Source: Euborellia annulipes
Taxonomy: Eukaryota > Arthropoda > Insecta > Dermaptera > Anisolabididae
Assembly (NCBI GenBank): GCA_023213315.1
Contig: JAKCPI010002758.1
Coordinates: 1-64,000 of the forward strand
DNA length: 64,000 nt
Direction: 5' to 3'
Shown piece after piece: positions 39,040 through 50,678 of this stretch. The translations under genes were made by a program, and so were the position numbers. The first letter of the stretch is position 1. Every line of letters begins with the position of its first letter. Below the pieces are notes generated by a model, which ran no database searches, was not told the DNA's origin, and worked only from the letters and a program-made list of their open reading frames with translations.

Positions 39040-39577
39040 ATATATAGATTCACTAATGTCCGTCTGTCTGTCTGTCTGTCACGCTCTATTTAGGCAACTT
39101 CCCGTTGGAATTTTGAAATGAAATTTTTTTATGCATAAAGAGGACCTTCTCGGGATTACAGGAAAATTATTTTCATCCCGAAATTCCCATAACTTTTTGA
39201 GTTATTAATTTTTAAAGTTACGATTTCTCCCATAGGAAATGTATAGAGAAATATTTATGTATTCTTTTCATTTGAGTATTCCATGAATGTAAACAAATCC
39301 TCAAGCAGGCTCTGGATTGGAATAGGTAGTAATTCTTTTCTTTTCATTAGTAAGAAGCAAAGGCGAGGGTCCGCCGCAGGCGGGCCCGAGCCAGCTGTCG
39401 GGGGGTCCAGGGGCGAAGCCCCCGCTATAGATGCAAAGGCGGGCGCCACGGGTTCTCATAATTAAGAAAAGGCGAGGGTCCGCCGCAGGCGGGCCCGAGC
39501 CAGCTGGAGGGGGGGTCCAGGGGGGCGAAGCCCCTCGGCTAGGCGCGAAGCCCTCCAAAGGCGGGCGACGCGGCTAG
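39040..39577 (+). mobile_element. Helitron-like non-autonomous element
   Basis: Begins near TATATAGATTCACTAATGTC with GTCTGTCTGTCTGTCTGTCA, as many arthropod Helitron 5' ends do, and stops at CTAG (39574-39577) followed by T. The right third (39355-39577) contains two tandem copies of a GC-rich block (GGCGAGGGTCCGCCGCAGGC). I see no clear 3' hairpin at the canonical distance, so the assignment is tentative. Short frames there are artefacts of GC content. Confidence 0.4.
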
Positions 39578-39602
39578 TATTCTTATATTTGTACTTGACT
39601 TA

Positions 39603-40724
39603 GGGCCGATAGTATAACGGTCGGTCAAGTCAACTTTTGACCGCCGGTCAAGGGAACCTCAGTCAACATTTGACCGCAGTCAAATCTAGTTCCGTAGTAT
39701 AAAAAAATGAACTCCGGTCCCATGACCGAAGCTCATACCATTGACAAACTCGCCTGTTGCTAACTTCATATTTATTTTGAATTCATTTTTATGATTTTTG
39801 AGTTGCTGTCAGCTTGCTGTTTTAAAATTATTGCTAAGATGGCCAAATTTAAACATCAGTAAAGGGGCACATATAAAAATATAAATAAATCGAAACACCA
39901 TTGACCAGGGAGGGGGGTTCTTGATTAAAAATTAGTTATATATGGAGCAACAAAAATTTCCAGAGAACGCAAAAATATTGTAATATTTTTTTTTTTTTAA
40001 TTTCAACAAAAAAACAATTTACAAATATAATATTTTATTTTGGCATCTTTCTCATTTGAGTGAATTTTTTTTAGTTGATTGCTGTCAAAAAACACGTTTA
40101 GCCACTATCAATTATAGTTTATAAAATATATTCCGTCAAATCCGATTTGTCGACTCCTCACAATCAGGCAATCATATCAAACATAATAGTAGACACCATT
40201 ACAAATATATTATTTTATTCGAATAACTTTTCTTTTTAAAAGAAAAAAAAAAAAAAGGATAAAAAAAAGACCTGAGGACTAAAGCTTTTTGCTAAAAAAT
40301 AAATAATATATATAATAATATTATTTTTTATTTATTAATATTTATTCCCTTATTATTAATATAAAATTTATTATTATTATTTTGTGAATATTTATATAAT
40401 TTTAAAATTTTACCAACATTACTAACTATTATTTATACTTTAAATTAAAATATATTGTCAATTTTATAATAAACTGTATTTTTACTTTGTTTGGTATTTA
40501 TATTTTTGTTTATGTATTTAAAAATACGTGATCACCTATGGCCAGCTGTCAAAATTGGCTATTTGAACTCCGGTCAAAAATTTGACTGGCCGAATTCGGC
40601 CGGTCAAGTTGAACCTCGGTCAAAGCTGATTTGACTGGCGGTCAAGTTTTATACTACGCAATTCTCGGTCAAATCGCCTGTTGACCGAGGTTCAAACTTT
40701 GAACTAGCTTTATACTATCGGCCC
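39603..40724. mobile_element. 1.1-kb MITE with TTA target duplications
   Basis: Ends GGGCCGATAGTATAA and TTATACTATCGGCCC... (right end reads TTTATACTATCGGCCC), flanked by TTA (39600-39602 and 40725-40727). GGTCAA repeats in both orientations fill the subterminal regions. GG-CC ends and a TTA target fit PIF/Harbinger. No transposase. Confidence 0.85.
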
Positions 40725-40749
40725 TTAGATTAACTATTTTGTTTATAAT

Positions 40750-41880
40750 TTCGTTTATAATTAACCGATTTGCACGAATGAATGATTTTTGGAAAGCTAA
40801 AGAATTACAGAATATCATACATATACTTTCTTTGCATTCAGGGATGTTAAAAAAATTTTAGGGTTGTCCAAAGTTAAGAAAAACTAGAAAAATTGGATTT
40901 TTTTTAACTTTTAGCCGTGTTTTGCACCACTAAATCACCTCTGATTGGGCTGAATCTTTAGATTTATATGTATCTTAGCTACCTGTATATTTTTAAGAGG
41001 AAACCCCATAAAAAAATCTAGAAAACTCAAAATAAGAGCAGCTTTAGAGCAGAATTTCTATTAAAACGTTATATTCTCTATATCTCAAAAACTAGAGCTA
41101 TTCGAGCAAAACTGATGGCATTTTTGGAAAAAGAACGACGCATATACTCAGAGAACAGCTCAAAATACCCCGGGTATCAAAATCACTGTTAGCCTTAATA
41201 ATGTTTCCTAATTATGACAAAAATCTATCTCAAGGGTTGTTTTAATTAATTTTTCTCTATGATCCCATTATGATCCCTCGATGAGGCTTATATTATCTTT
41301 TAACCTTTAAGCAAGGACTATTTTAGAATTTTTTCAAAATTTTTTAAGAGGTACTTTTTGATAAAAAATGATTTTTTGCACTTTTATGGCAAAAATCTAA
41401 AAAAAAAGGGTTGTTTTAAATTAATTTTTCTATATGAACCCAAGATGAAACTTAGTTTTATCTTTAAACCTTTAAACAAGGATTATTTTAGAATTTTTTC
41501 AAAATTTTCGAAGGGGTACTTTTTGAGAAAAATTAATTTAAATTTTTGATTTTGAAATTAAAAACATTTTTTTTATTACCACCCATGTTGTATATCATTG
41601 GAAAGGGTGTCTAAAAAGCTGTAAAATAACACCTCATTCATCTTTCTATCTCATCTCTAAAAGATTTTATAGCAATTTAAATAGATGTGGTTAGGTCGAT
41701 TTTTTGCCATTTTTGACAATTATAACACCCCATACCTTTTAAACGAGTTGAGATATCAAGTTGAAATTGGGGCTTTTTCTTAGTCTCTATTGACTCTACC
41801 TATGTACCAAATTTCATACAAATCTGAGATGGTGAGGTTAAAAAGTGTATTTGACGTGGAATGATTCTTTTTAATACGTC
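40750..41880 (+). repeat. Long interspersed repeat, undeleted copy
   Basis: Flanks match 34430-34765 while 40877-41654 is only here. The middle contains a diverged tandem duplication of about 172 bases (41217-41365 and 41389-41540; shared AGGGTTGTTTTAATTAATTT and TTTTAGAATTTTTTCAAAAT). The short frames have no similarity that I recognise. Confidence 0.7.
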
Positions 41881-42424
41881 TTTTATTCAATAAATTAAAA
41901 AAAAATAGTGTGCTGTGCGACGAGTCACACCAGATTACCCCCCCCCCCCCGAGAAACACCTCTGGATCCGCCCTTGGGCCGAGTAGGGACGCTTGCACGA
42001 AAAAGTTAGCGGCTTGAATAACTCCTCTGCTTTAAGAGGTATAATTATGATAAATATACGGTTAGAAAGAATGATTTTTGAGCTAAAAATCTTTAGCCAT
42101 TTATTTTTTTCTATCATTTCATTTTACCACGCTGCGGTAAATTTACTGGTAAATTTGAAAGTTTAAACCCCTGTAGATTCAGAACGGATAATCAGATCAG
42201 ACTAAATGTGATGTCAATTTGTGCAGAAAGAAAAACTCTAATAATTAATTCTAAAATCAATTTTCTCACTCAAATCAAACCTCATTTTTTTAGGCAAAAA
42301 ATTATCGAAAAATTGCCCTTTTTGCGCAATGCATTAGAAAGATTGGTTTTTCTTAATAATCATCATTACGATATATAAAGCGCTAACCACTGACTTCCTG
42401 TGTGTATGTCGTCTCTTTACCACT

Positions 42425-42448
42425 CTCTCTCTCTCTCTCTCTCTCTCG
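42425..42448. repeat. CT microsatellite
   Basis: About twelve CT units. Confidence 0.9.
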
Positions 42449-42509
42449 CTGATTGACCAGAGTCACAGGAAGTGAAGTCAGAGAGGGAAATTTAAAACTT
42501 TAAAATTTT

Positions 42510-42620
42510 GCAATTGCTCGCCGAAGGTGGCAAAATTTCCAAACAGTGAGCAAGAATAAACTTGACGCTCGCCAAAGGCGAGCGAGGGGGCCCAGGGGGC
42601 GCAGCCACTTGTGTATTAAT
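42510..42620. repeat. GC-rich repeat, diverged member
   Basis: GCTCGCCGAAGGTGGCAAA, GACGCTCGCCAAAGGCGAGC and GGGGGCGCAGCCAC relate it to 38490-38580, inverted. Confidence 0.5.
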
Positions 42621-43311
42621 AAAATCAAAGTTGGCTGAATTGTTTAAGTGGTCAACAATATTTTTTTCCATCCTCACTTAAAAAAATCAAACAATATAAA
42701 TACAATAACCTTATATTTCTTTCTTTTATTTTTTATCGACATTCCACACGCTGGTTTTTCAAGGCCAACTACCACAATTTCCTTCTTTCTTGGTGGTTTT
42801 TGCTATCAGACCTCCAGTGAAGGCGCTACGGGGGGTAAGTGCCCCCCTACAATACCCCCCACCAATGAGAATACCGTAAGCTGGCGCGTCACAGCTGATT
42901 TATCTTTAAAATGAGATGTAAAGCAAATAATAAAACAACTTAGCTTTGGTTAAAATACTAGATATTTGTCTTTTTGGAACACTTATGTAATTTGTTTGCT
43001 GTGAGATCATTATAAAGATAAATAATTATTTGTGTATGATATTTAAGTTGAAAAAATATTTATCTATTGTAGTATTAGTGTTCTAACAAATTTAATAGCG
43101 TCAATATATTAGTCTTAATTATCTGATAAGTTATCTAAACTGAAAAATTTATTAAATCGAGTGATTTATCTTGATTATATATATTTAAAATAAAAAATTT
43201 GGTAAATTATTTTTTATTTTATTTATTGCAAATTCATTATTGTTTTTACACTTTTTAAAACAAATGTTTTATAATAATAATACATTTATAGGAATACTGA
43301 TGAGTTGGTTT

Positions 43312-43397
43312 TTATTCAACAGTTTTAAAATAGTCTTTGCTTCCTTCAGGATTTGGTTTCATTGTTTTGGCACCCGGTTTCCAACCAGCTGGGCAAA
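43312..43397 (-). CDS. Peroxiredoxin exon 3 (last)
   Basis: [19 protein letters not shown], then SKDYFKTVE and TAA. Acceptor CTTAAAG. A TTTATTGCAAATTC stretch after the stop and AATAAA on the minus strand near 43225 probably mark the end of the transcript. Confidence 0.95.
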
Positions 43398-46300
43398 CTT
43401 TAAGAGGAAAAAAATTAATTAATGAAAAAGAAATAAATTGTCTTAAGAAAGACTAAGTAAAATTATTTAGTATATGTGAGGTTTCACTACGTTATACATG
43501 AAAGAAAATTTTTTTTGAATTTATACAGCGTGTGACTCAGTCACATGTACTTTTGAGGATGGGCTAATAGCCCGAAATATATCGAGTTAGAAATTCAAAA
43601 AATTTTTCTTTCATGTATAACGTAGTGAAACCTCACATATACTAAATAATTTTACTTATAAATATGTTTCACGTAAAACCTACACCACTTTCCCTCCAAA
43701 ATGTCTTAAGATTATTTTTACTTTTTTTTAATTAAAAAAAATTATAAATACACAAATTTAATACATATAACATCTGCTATTTTCTTAATATAGTAATACT
43801 GTATTACTATACCAGAGATGGACAAGTAATTCATTGTATTGTAAATTTCGGCCAAAAGCTCAATTTTTGTAAGATTTATTACAATTTAAAGGAGGCAGAT
43901 ATTTAAGAATAATTTAAAAGATATTTATCAAATTTTTAACTTGAAAATAGGTTACTTGTAATCCAAATATACATTGTGTGCACATTTCAAGTAGTTTATA
44001 AACGTTTTTGATTATTTGAAATAATGAAAATATGTTCCATATTTGAAAATATATTTTAATTAAAATTAAATATACAAATTATAGACTAGGTCATTTGTTT
44101 CAAAGGTTTTATTAATTAAAAAATTAACACTTGATTGTGTATATTTTGTATATTTAATTTTAATTTACAAAATGTTCAACGAGAACCAACGGTCGAAAGT
44201 TTAAATTATTCCATATTTGAAATTTTATCTTCATTAACTATTAACTACGAATTATAAACTATTTGAGATACGTTTATTTGAATTAAAAATAGCCTATTTT
44301 AAGTTGGTATTATTTTTTATTTATTATTCGTAATTAAATATCTATCTTCTTTTAAATTTTAATCAATTTTCTAATTTTTTTTTTTTTTTTGCTCCAAAAC
44401 TGGCGCGGGCACGGGTGCAGGGGTATATAGCATGAGACCTAGGGTCAGCTTAAGCTTTCCTCTGGGAGATCATGCCACAGTATTCTCATTTACTCAGACA
44501 GCCAGGCTGCACTTGCTGCTCTAAACAGTAGTAAGATTGACTCAGCCTTGGTCCTCGAATGCTTTAATTCACTACAGAAACTGGGGAGACATATTGGAAT
44601 AAAGTAACGAAATGGCAGAAGAACTTGCCAGAGTAGGTTCATCAAAACCCCTTTCTGGGCCAGAGCCAGCCCTAGGAATACTCAAGTGTTCTGTAAGGGA
44701 GGCTATCAAAGACTGGTCAAGAGAGCGGCATTTTCTAACTTGGGATAAAATTCCAAGCAATCGACAAGGTAAGGCATTTATGAGTAGACCTTGCAAAAAG
44801 AGAACTGAAGAATTGCTAAAATGCAATAGAACTCAGATTAAAACTATCACAGCCTTCTTGACTGGACATTCACCGGTCAGGAAGCACCTGTGGAATATAG
44901 GCTTATACAACAGCGATCTGATGTGCAAGGAATTAGAGACTGCTCAACACATAGTCTGCGCGTGTGAGGCGCTGGCGTATAAAAGATACAAAATATTTGG
45001 GAAAGCATTGATTGGCCCAAAATAAATAGGTACCAGCTGCTCAGTCACGTGGATATTTTATCTAATTTAGGACACTGATTTCATGAGCTTTGGAATACAT
45101 AACTCTACAGGATAAACAGACCTAAGAGTTAAAAACAGTAGCCAACTTACGGATTCACCTAGACTGCAATAGCAGAGATCGGTGAAGCGTTTGTTGGCTG
45201 CGACTAGGCTTAGCACAATAAGCCACTTAGGCTGAGGTGTACTTGGGGTGGCAAGACAGGCCCCGAGAAAAAAAAAAAAAAGTATTTTTTTAGAAACTTT
45301 TATAATTGAACATTTAACCGAAATGTAATTGAGTTACTTGTCCATACCTTCGGCCACCATTTGCTCAATAAAATTATTTAATTTTTTTCCTACGGAATGT
45401 TAGTATCTTTATCGCTGTGTGAAACAAATATCTGTCCAAATGTTGACCTCCTCATCGAGGTCATTTCTTTGTAGGCTTTCTTCAACTTGGCTGCTTTCAT
45501 TGCTGTTTATTAGGCAAATTTACATGTCGAATAGATACAGTAAGGAGTAAATTTAATCAACAATTGTTTAAGAATTATAAAAATATATACAAAAGAAGTA
45601 ATCTATTAACTATTAAATGTATATGCGAAGCGAAAAAAAAGTTTCTAATGCTTTCGGGAATTTTGTTCAATTAGTTGTTGAAATAAATCAAACAAGATCA
45701 CTTCGTATAATTGCAAATAAAAAAATTATTCGCTACAGATTGAGTGCCCTTCACACAGCAATAAATAGCCTAAGATCTACTGGCAATGTTCAAAAAAAGA
45801 TGAATATTTATTTAAACCATGCAAAAAAATAAAAATTAAGGTCGTTAATAAATGTAATTGATAGATACCTTCGCCATACTTGTCGGTATATTGAAAAGCT
45901 TGAACTAAACGTAGAGCCTCATCGACATTCCTTCCTACTGGAAGGTCATTAATAGTGATTTGTCTCAAGTTTTGTTGACCATCGATAATAAATAAGCCTC
46001 GGAATGGAATTCCTGTTTCCTCGTTGTAAACGCCATAATCACGTGCTATCTTACCGCTTTTATCAGCTAAAAGTGGAATGTTCATTTGGCCAAGTCCGCC
46101 TTGTTTGCGTGGTGTATTAATCCAAGCCAGATGCGAAAAGTGGCTATCGCACGAGGCGGCAATTAGTTCACAGTCAATTTTACGAAATTCATCAGCCCGA
46201 TCAGAAAATGCGATGATTTCAGTTGGACAAACGAAAGTGCTAGAAATAAATCAATTTCCAAAATTATTATAATTATTCACTTTTCTAATAATAATTTGAG

Positions 46301-48029
46301 ATTAAAATTTATTTTTATTTATTATTTAAGATTTATTGTTTTTTCAATGCAAAAAAAATTTAATTTATCCAACTCTGTTTTCTCTAATTAACTCCTGGTT
46401 TCATAACTCTAAAAACTTAATTTTAATCTTTTCTCTTTGGTTGCAGTTGGATTCTCATTATCAGGTTGGGCTCAAATTGAGACGATAATTTAACAAAAAC
46501 AAAAGATGATGTCAAATTAGGAATTCCTTTTAGAGAGATGAGAAAATGTGATGTCGGGAAGGGAGATAGATACTCAGAATGCGTCAAATGAGATCTTTCC
46601 CTGGATGTCATTCATTTATCTCAATAATCGATTGGTTTTATTTTCTATTGAGAAATGATTGGAATGTTTAGGAGTTGACCCAAGGAATATCGAGACTAGA
46701 TTCTATTGAATTTACACTTTTTACCAAGCTTTTAGATCTATGGATTCTATTTTGTGTAAAAATTTATTCAAAATATAAATTAATCAATTTTTTATAAGGA
46801 TTTCATTTTTGGAATTTAGAAAATAATTTCTCAAAATTTCCATTTTATTCACAATGAAAAAAATAATGGACAATTATATTTTGAATAGAAATAAGTAAAT
46901 TAAATTTTGATAAAAAATTATTTAGATGATGTCATAAATGGAATTCTTATCAAAAACTGATTCATATTTTGAATGAATTTTTAATCACTTGTTGAAAAAG
47001 TGGAAATTCAATAACATCTCTTGTGAAATAACTTTCTGGTGGTTTGCATATTTTGGGGCAACATTTTTTAATCTGTGCATAATAATATAATTGGAACAGA
47101 GTGAAATTAATTTTAAAAAAGATAGCGATTAAAAAAATTGAGCGAATGGTTAAATTAAAATGGGAATGGTAATAAAAGTTTGAACAGAAATTCAAAAGAA
47201 CTTGAATTTTTAATCAATTAAATTTTTTAATACTGAACAGTTTTTTTACTACTTTTTTCGTCACATTTATTGATGGTCAATATAATTTGAGCAGCCATAA
47301 AGCGAGGCACGTTGAGCACTTGCTCAAAGGAGACAAGGCTGTGTAAAATATTTTTCGCAATTGACTTAAGAAAATAAGATTTAAACTTTCGACCGTTGGT
47401 TCTCGTTGAAACATTTTGTAAATTAAAATTAAATATACAAATTAAACACTAGGTTATTTATTTCAAAGGTTTTATTAATTGTCATCATCAGAAGTGATTA
47501 CATTCTAATACAAGGAATTGTCGAAATAGGTATCAAGTGTCAATTTTTAATTAATACAACCTTTGAAACAAATAACCTAGTGTTTAATTTGTATATTTAA
47601 TTTTGACTTAAGAAAAGTCTACTCTGGGGGTCGCCTAAGTGAAATTATAAAAATTCTTGCCGAGAAGTATCAAATAAATAATTTACCGAGGCAAAAATGC
47701 CTCACTCATCGCCAGCCTTAGTAGATATTCATTTCATATAATCGAATTTTCTACCTCCTTCATACATTTAAATATTTAAATTTTTTAAGAAATTATGAGT
47801 AGTAAAAACATTTAAGATAATGAAGCTTTGCAATTAAAAAAATGCTTTGGTTAATAATGCTTTTACTTTTTTTGTATTATATTAACTGAATAAAAACTTA
47901 CAAATCAAGAGGATAAAAGAATAGGATTAAATATTTCCCCTTGTAATCTTGAATGTTAATGTCTTTGAATTGGCCATTAATGACAGCAGTCCCGGCGAAT
48001 CGGGGAGCAGCGGCTTGCAGTTTCGGCAT
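43312..48029 (-). CDS. Cytosolic typical 2-Cys peroxiredoxin, 3 exons
   Basis: The exons 48029-47902, 46239-45869 and 43397-43312 join in frame to 194 codons plus stop, the usual length for Prx1/Prx2-type enzymes. The peroxidatic cysteine C47 is in DFTFVCPTE with T44, and catalytic R123 is in PFRGLFI; the resolving cysteine C168 is in [15 protein letters not shown] (90-93) and a C-terminal YF (189-190) mark the form sensitive to over-oxidation. There is no signal or mitochondrial leader, so it should be cytosolic. It reduces hydrogen peroxide with thioredoxin as donor. The introns (1.66 and 2.47 kb) hold a foldback and a LINE fragment. A 5' untranslated exon probably ends near 48345. Confidence 0.96.
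43456..43700 (+). mobile_element. Foldback MITE in peroxiredoxin intron 2
   Basis: Arms of about 50 bases (AGTAAAATTATTTAGTATAT outermost, in to TTATACATGAAAGAAAA) at 43456-43510 and 43600-43655; then the tail AAATATGTTTCACGTAAAAC to CCCTCCAAAA. Between the arms lies GAGGATGGGCTAATAGCCCG then AAATATATCGAG, a hammerhead-like stem-loop. Confidence 0.82.
43808..45348. mobile_element. Possible element with ATGGACAAGTAA ends
   Basis: ATGGACAAGTAA at 43817 is inverted at 45333 (TTACTTGTCCAT). Other repeats, including the LINE fragment, lie inside. Only 12 bases match and no target duplication is clear. Confidence 0.35.
44440..45283 (+). pseudogene. 5'-truncated LINE with RNase H region and poly-A tail
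   Basis: [20 protein letters not shown] is the RNase H motif around a catalytic Asp, followed in another frame by [34 protein letters not shown] and [19 protein letters not shown], the C terminus of jockey/I-type LINEs; it ends with a 3' untranslated part and poly-A at 45270-45283. An internal deletion joins GDHATVF directly to the DSQAAL part, and a stop follows HIGIK. Antisense to the peroxiredoxin gene. Confidence 0.85.
45869..46239 (-). CDS. Peroxiredoxin exon 2
   Basis: Encodes [19 protein letters not shown] through [20 protein letters not shown] to FQYTDKYGE. Acceptor TTTCTAG, donor GAAG/GTATCT, phase 1. Confidence 0.96.
47385..47620. repeat. Foldback in peroxiredoxin intron 1
   Basis: CAAATTAAACACTAGGTTAT and CAAAGGTTTTATTAATT (47440-47483) face AATTAATACAACCTTTG and AACCTAGTGTTTAATTTG (47549-47602). 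The loop has GTCATCATCAGAAGTGA and TTGTCGAAATAGG. Sequence to its left (ACCGTTGGTTCTCGTTGAA) recurs inverted at about 44183-44203 in the other intron. Confidence 0.75.
47902..48029 (-). CDS. Peroxiredoxin exon 1 (coding)
   Basis: [20 protein letters not shown] to FFYPLD. Starts at ATG 48029 and ends in phase 2 at GATTT/GTAAG. An acceptor-like TTTTTTTCTAG lies 18 bases before the ATG, and AAAAAG/GTAATA near 48345 could be the donor of a non-coding first exon. Confidence 0.95.
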
Positions 48030-48344
48030 TTTTGCTTTTAAATAATACTAGAAAAAAAGATGCGTCAAAATCAAATTAGTAATAGCTGATAAATATTGTG
48101 AAATATAAATGATGAAATCAGTACTTTAAATTCAAGGTGAAAATAATAAAATAAGGAAAATGGAAATAGGAAAAAATAACTTCTAAAATTATTCAATTAT
48201 AAAACAAGAAATGTTTTTAATCAAAGGACAAAGGGATTTTTTTTGTTATGCCAGAACAAAGGATTTGGAGAAATCTTTTAAATATTTTAAATAAAAAATT
48301 TGCAAATTGTTGTAAGATGTAATAAAGAGAGTAAATTATTACCT

Positions 48345-48660
48345 TTTTAAGTAAGTGTGAAAAATATAAATAAAGATGTATAATAAATAAAGATGAGGTG
48401 ATGATCGAAGGTGAGAGAGAAGATGAGCTTGAGTGAGATTAAATGCTCTCTGATCGGAACAAATAGGCAAATGCAGGCAAATGGTGAATGGCGAACGGCC
48501 AGAGAACAGGCAATGGCCAAAGGATTATCTGTGGGCAGGGAATGAAGAATGGAGAATGGAGAATGGCGAGCAATCAGGCAGGAACAAGGAACGGGGAACG
48601 GGGAACGGGGAATAAACCAGGGAGGTAAAAAAATGGAGTGTTTAAACAGCGACCCCTTCA
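48345..48660 (-). promoter_or_regulatory. Upstream region of the peroxiredoxin gene
   Basis: Contains short direct repeats (GAATGGA three times near 48545-48570; GAACGGG four times near 48590-48612) and several GATGAG-type motifs. No TATA box at a fixed distance can be named with confidence. This is placed here because the probable non-coding first exon ends near 48345. Confidence 0.3.
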
Positions 48661-49109
48661 GGAAGAGTTATGAATGTTATTTCGCCGCCGAAATTTAAAT
48701 ATAAAATTGAAAGGTTTTTCGCCACGAAATAAGGGGTTTCTCCCGAATAAATACAACCATTCCCTAAAGGTTTCTCACCCAAATGAATCTAAATAGTTAG
48801 TTAATGGTTTTTCTCCAGGATAAATAAAAAGCATGTCTTTTTTCCGGAATAAAAAAAAAAAAAAACAAGTTCCAAGTTAACAATATTTATTATAATTAAA
48901 ATTAAAAAAATATACAATATATTCTTAACAAATAATCAAAACAATAAAAAGGACAAAATATTTTTTCCCAGGCAACTTCCAATAAAAGACAGAGTTTCAC
49001 GCAAACATACATATTTATTAAATTTAAAATTAAGATGAATAAAGTAAACATTAATTTTCCTCTGGACAAATTCAATTAAAAAAAAATATATTTGTTAACA
49101 TATAAAAAA

Positions 49110-49540
49110 AATATAGGGAATGACTTCCCCGAGACTTTCTCGTATGTTCTTTTGGAATTACGTCTGAGTGTGTGTGTGAACACGATTGCATAAAAATCAA
49201 AGCAGCTAGATCGATGAAATTTGGTATATGCTCCTTACACTAAAATTGTAGACTTCTATCAACTTTTGGAGTAAATACGTCACTTGGAAGTAGTACTTTA
49301 CCTAATAAGTTTTTTTAGAAATTTTGAAATTTTCAATTTTTTTGTTATATTATGATAAAATCCTAAATTTTAAAAAGTTTTTATTCTTTGACATTTTTCC
49401 GAAAACTGAATAGTTTTTGAAATAATCACAAAAGAAAACGACATTTTCCGTTAAATTTGGAAGGAAAAATCAAAACAAAATCATACAGGTGTCATTAAAA
49501 AACTTGTAAATATAAACATATTCATTTGTTTCACAAATTC
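49110..49540 (-). repeat. Repeat related to 36930-37265
   Basis: GGGAATGACTTCCCCGAGAC, TTTTGGAATTACGTCTGAGT, TAAAATTGTAGACTTCTATC and AACTTTTGGAGTAAATAC match 36930-37290 on the other strand. Confidence 0.75.
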
Positions 49541-49742
49541 ATTTTTTATATATCTTCTTATATCTCTGCTATTTGGCATTCAAGTATGACCTCATTGTCA
49601 ACTATTTTTACTAAATAATAAAATAAAAAATAAACTTAAAGTTATCATAATATTATTATATTTTGTATTATTATAACTTAAATAAATCCTTATAGTGCCA
49701 AAAATGTCTTTATTAAGAAAGCTAAAAAGCAGTCGAAACAAA

Positions 49743-49932
49743 GTCGGCCATGTTGGCCGACTCAGACAACCTTAAAAGGAAAATTACAATACCCTTGTAT
49801 TGTAAAATTAGAAACCTTTTTGTAAAATTACAAACCCTTTTCTAAAATTACAAACCGTGTTCTAAAATTACAATGCCGTTGTATTGTAAAATTAGAAATC
49901 GTATGGTAAAATTACAATATTTACTCTAATTT
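49743..49932 (+). repeat. Minisatellite of about 21 bases after a hairpin
   Basis: GTCGGCCATGTTGGCCGAC is a perfect hairpin; then TAAAATTACAAACC-type units repeat about seven times to 49932, with variants GTAAAATTAGAAACC. Confidence 0.75.
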
Positions 49933-50014
49933 TCCAAGAGAATTGTAATTTTAAAATGTTTTTTGGTTGTAAAAATTTTTTGAATGCATAGATTTGTAAA
50001 TTTAGTATACAAAT

Positions 50015-50291
50015 CAGGGGCGTATATAGAAATTTTTTTCGGGGGGGGGGGGGGGCCGAACTCAAAAATTTTTCTGAGGAAAATTTTTTTTTAAGAAACT
50101 ATACTTTTTTTCACACGAAATTTTTTGAGGAACATTTTTTCTATTGCGGAACCAAAGTTGTCCATCCTGCGGAAAAATTTGTTGCGCTGATGTCTGTATA
50201 TCCCTATATATGTATATGTGTTTGGGAAATTTCGGGGGGGGGGGGGGGGCCCGGGCTCCCTCGGCCCCCCCCCCCCTTAAATACGCCCCTG
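50015..50291. mobile_element. hAT-type MITE with 8-bp target duplications
   Basis: Ends CAGGGGCGTATATA and ATACGCCCCTG, flanked by ATACAAAT (50007-50014 and 50292-50299). Long G and C runs inside both ends pair with each other. 277 bp, non-coding. A relative lies in 28150-28425. Confidence 0.9.
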
Positions 50292-50678
50292 ATACAAATG
50301 TATGGTAGTTATCATTTACAAGGAAAATTTGTAAATTTACTATACTAAAACATACTAAAATTAAAATTTTTTTTTACAGTGTAATAATTTTTATTATTTT
50401 TCATTTGAGAGATTTAATCAATTTTAATAGGCTTTAATTTTTTATAAAGCAAGGCAAAAATCAATTCTTTTCAATGGAAAAAAAATTTAATTTTTTTTTT
50501 AAATATATTTTACTTTCTCTTACCTTATATATGAAATATATATAGAGAGAAAGAAAGTTTGTATAGAGCTTAAATATCTAGTCATGGCTTGGGTCCAATG
50601 GGGGGGGGGGGGGGTTGAACCCCCAAATCTCCCCCCCCCCCCCGTGGCTACGCCTATGCACACAGGTACAGGTAGAGC

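Noticed and set aside
39255..39558. Frames with GSGPPAADPRL-type repeats
   Set aside because: They come from tandem GC-rich blocks of a Helitron-like element on both strands, which keep frames open through composition alone.
45617..45832. 71-codon frame near the peroxiredoxin exon
   Set aside because: It is on the opposite strand in the intron, with no similarity and no splice or initiation support.
47484..47548. Hammerhead motif in the loop of the 47.4-kb foldback
   Set aside because: CTGATGA is on the minus strand while GAAA is on the plus strand; no consistent fold.
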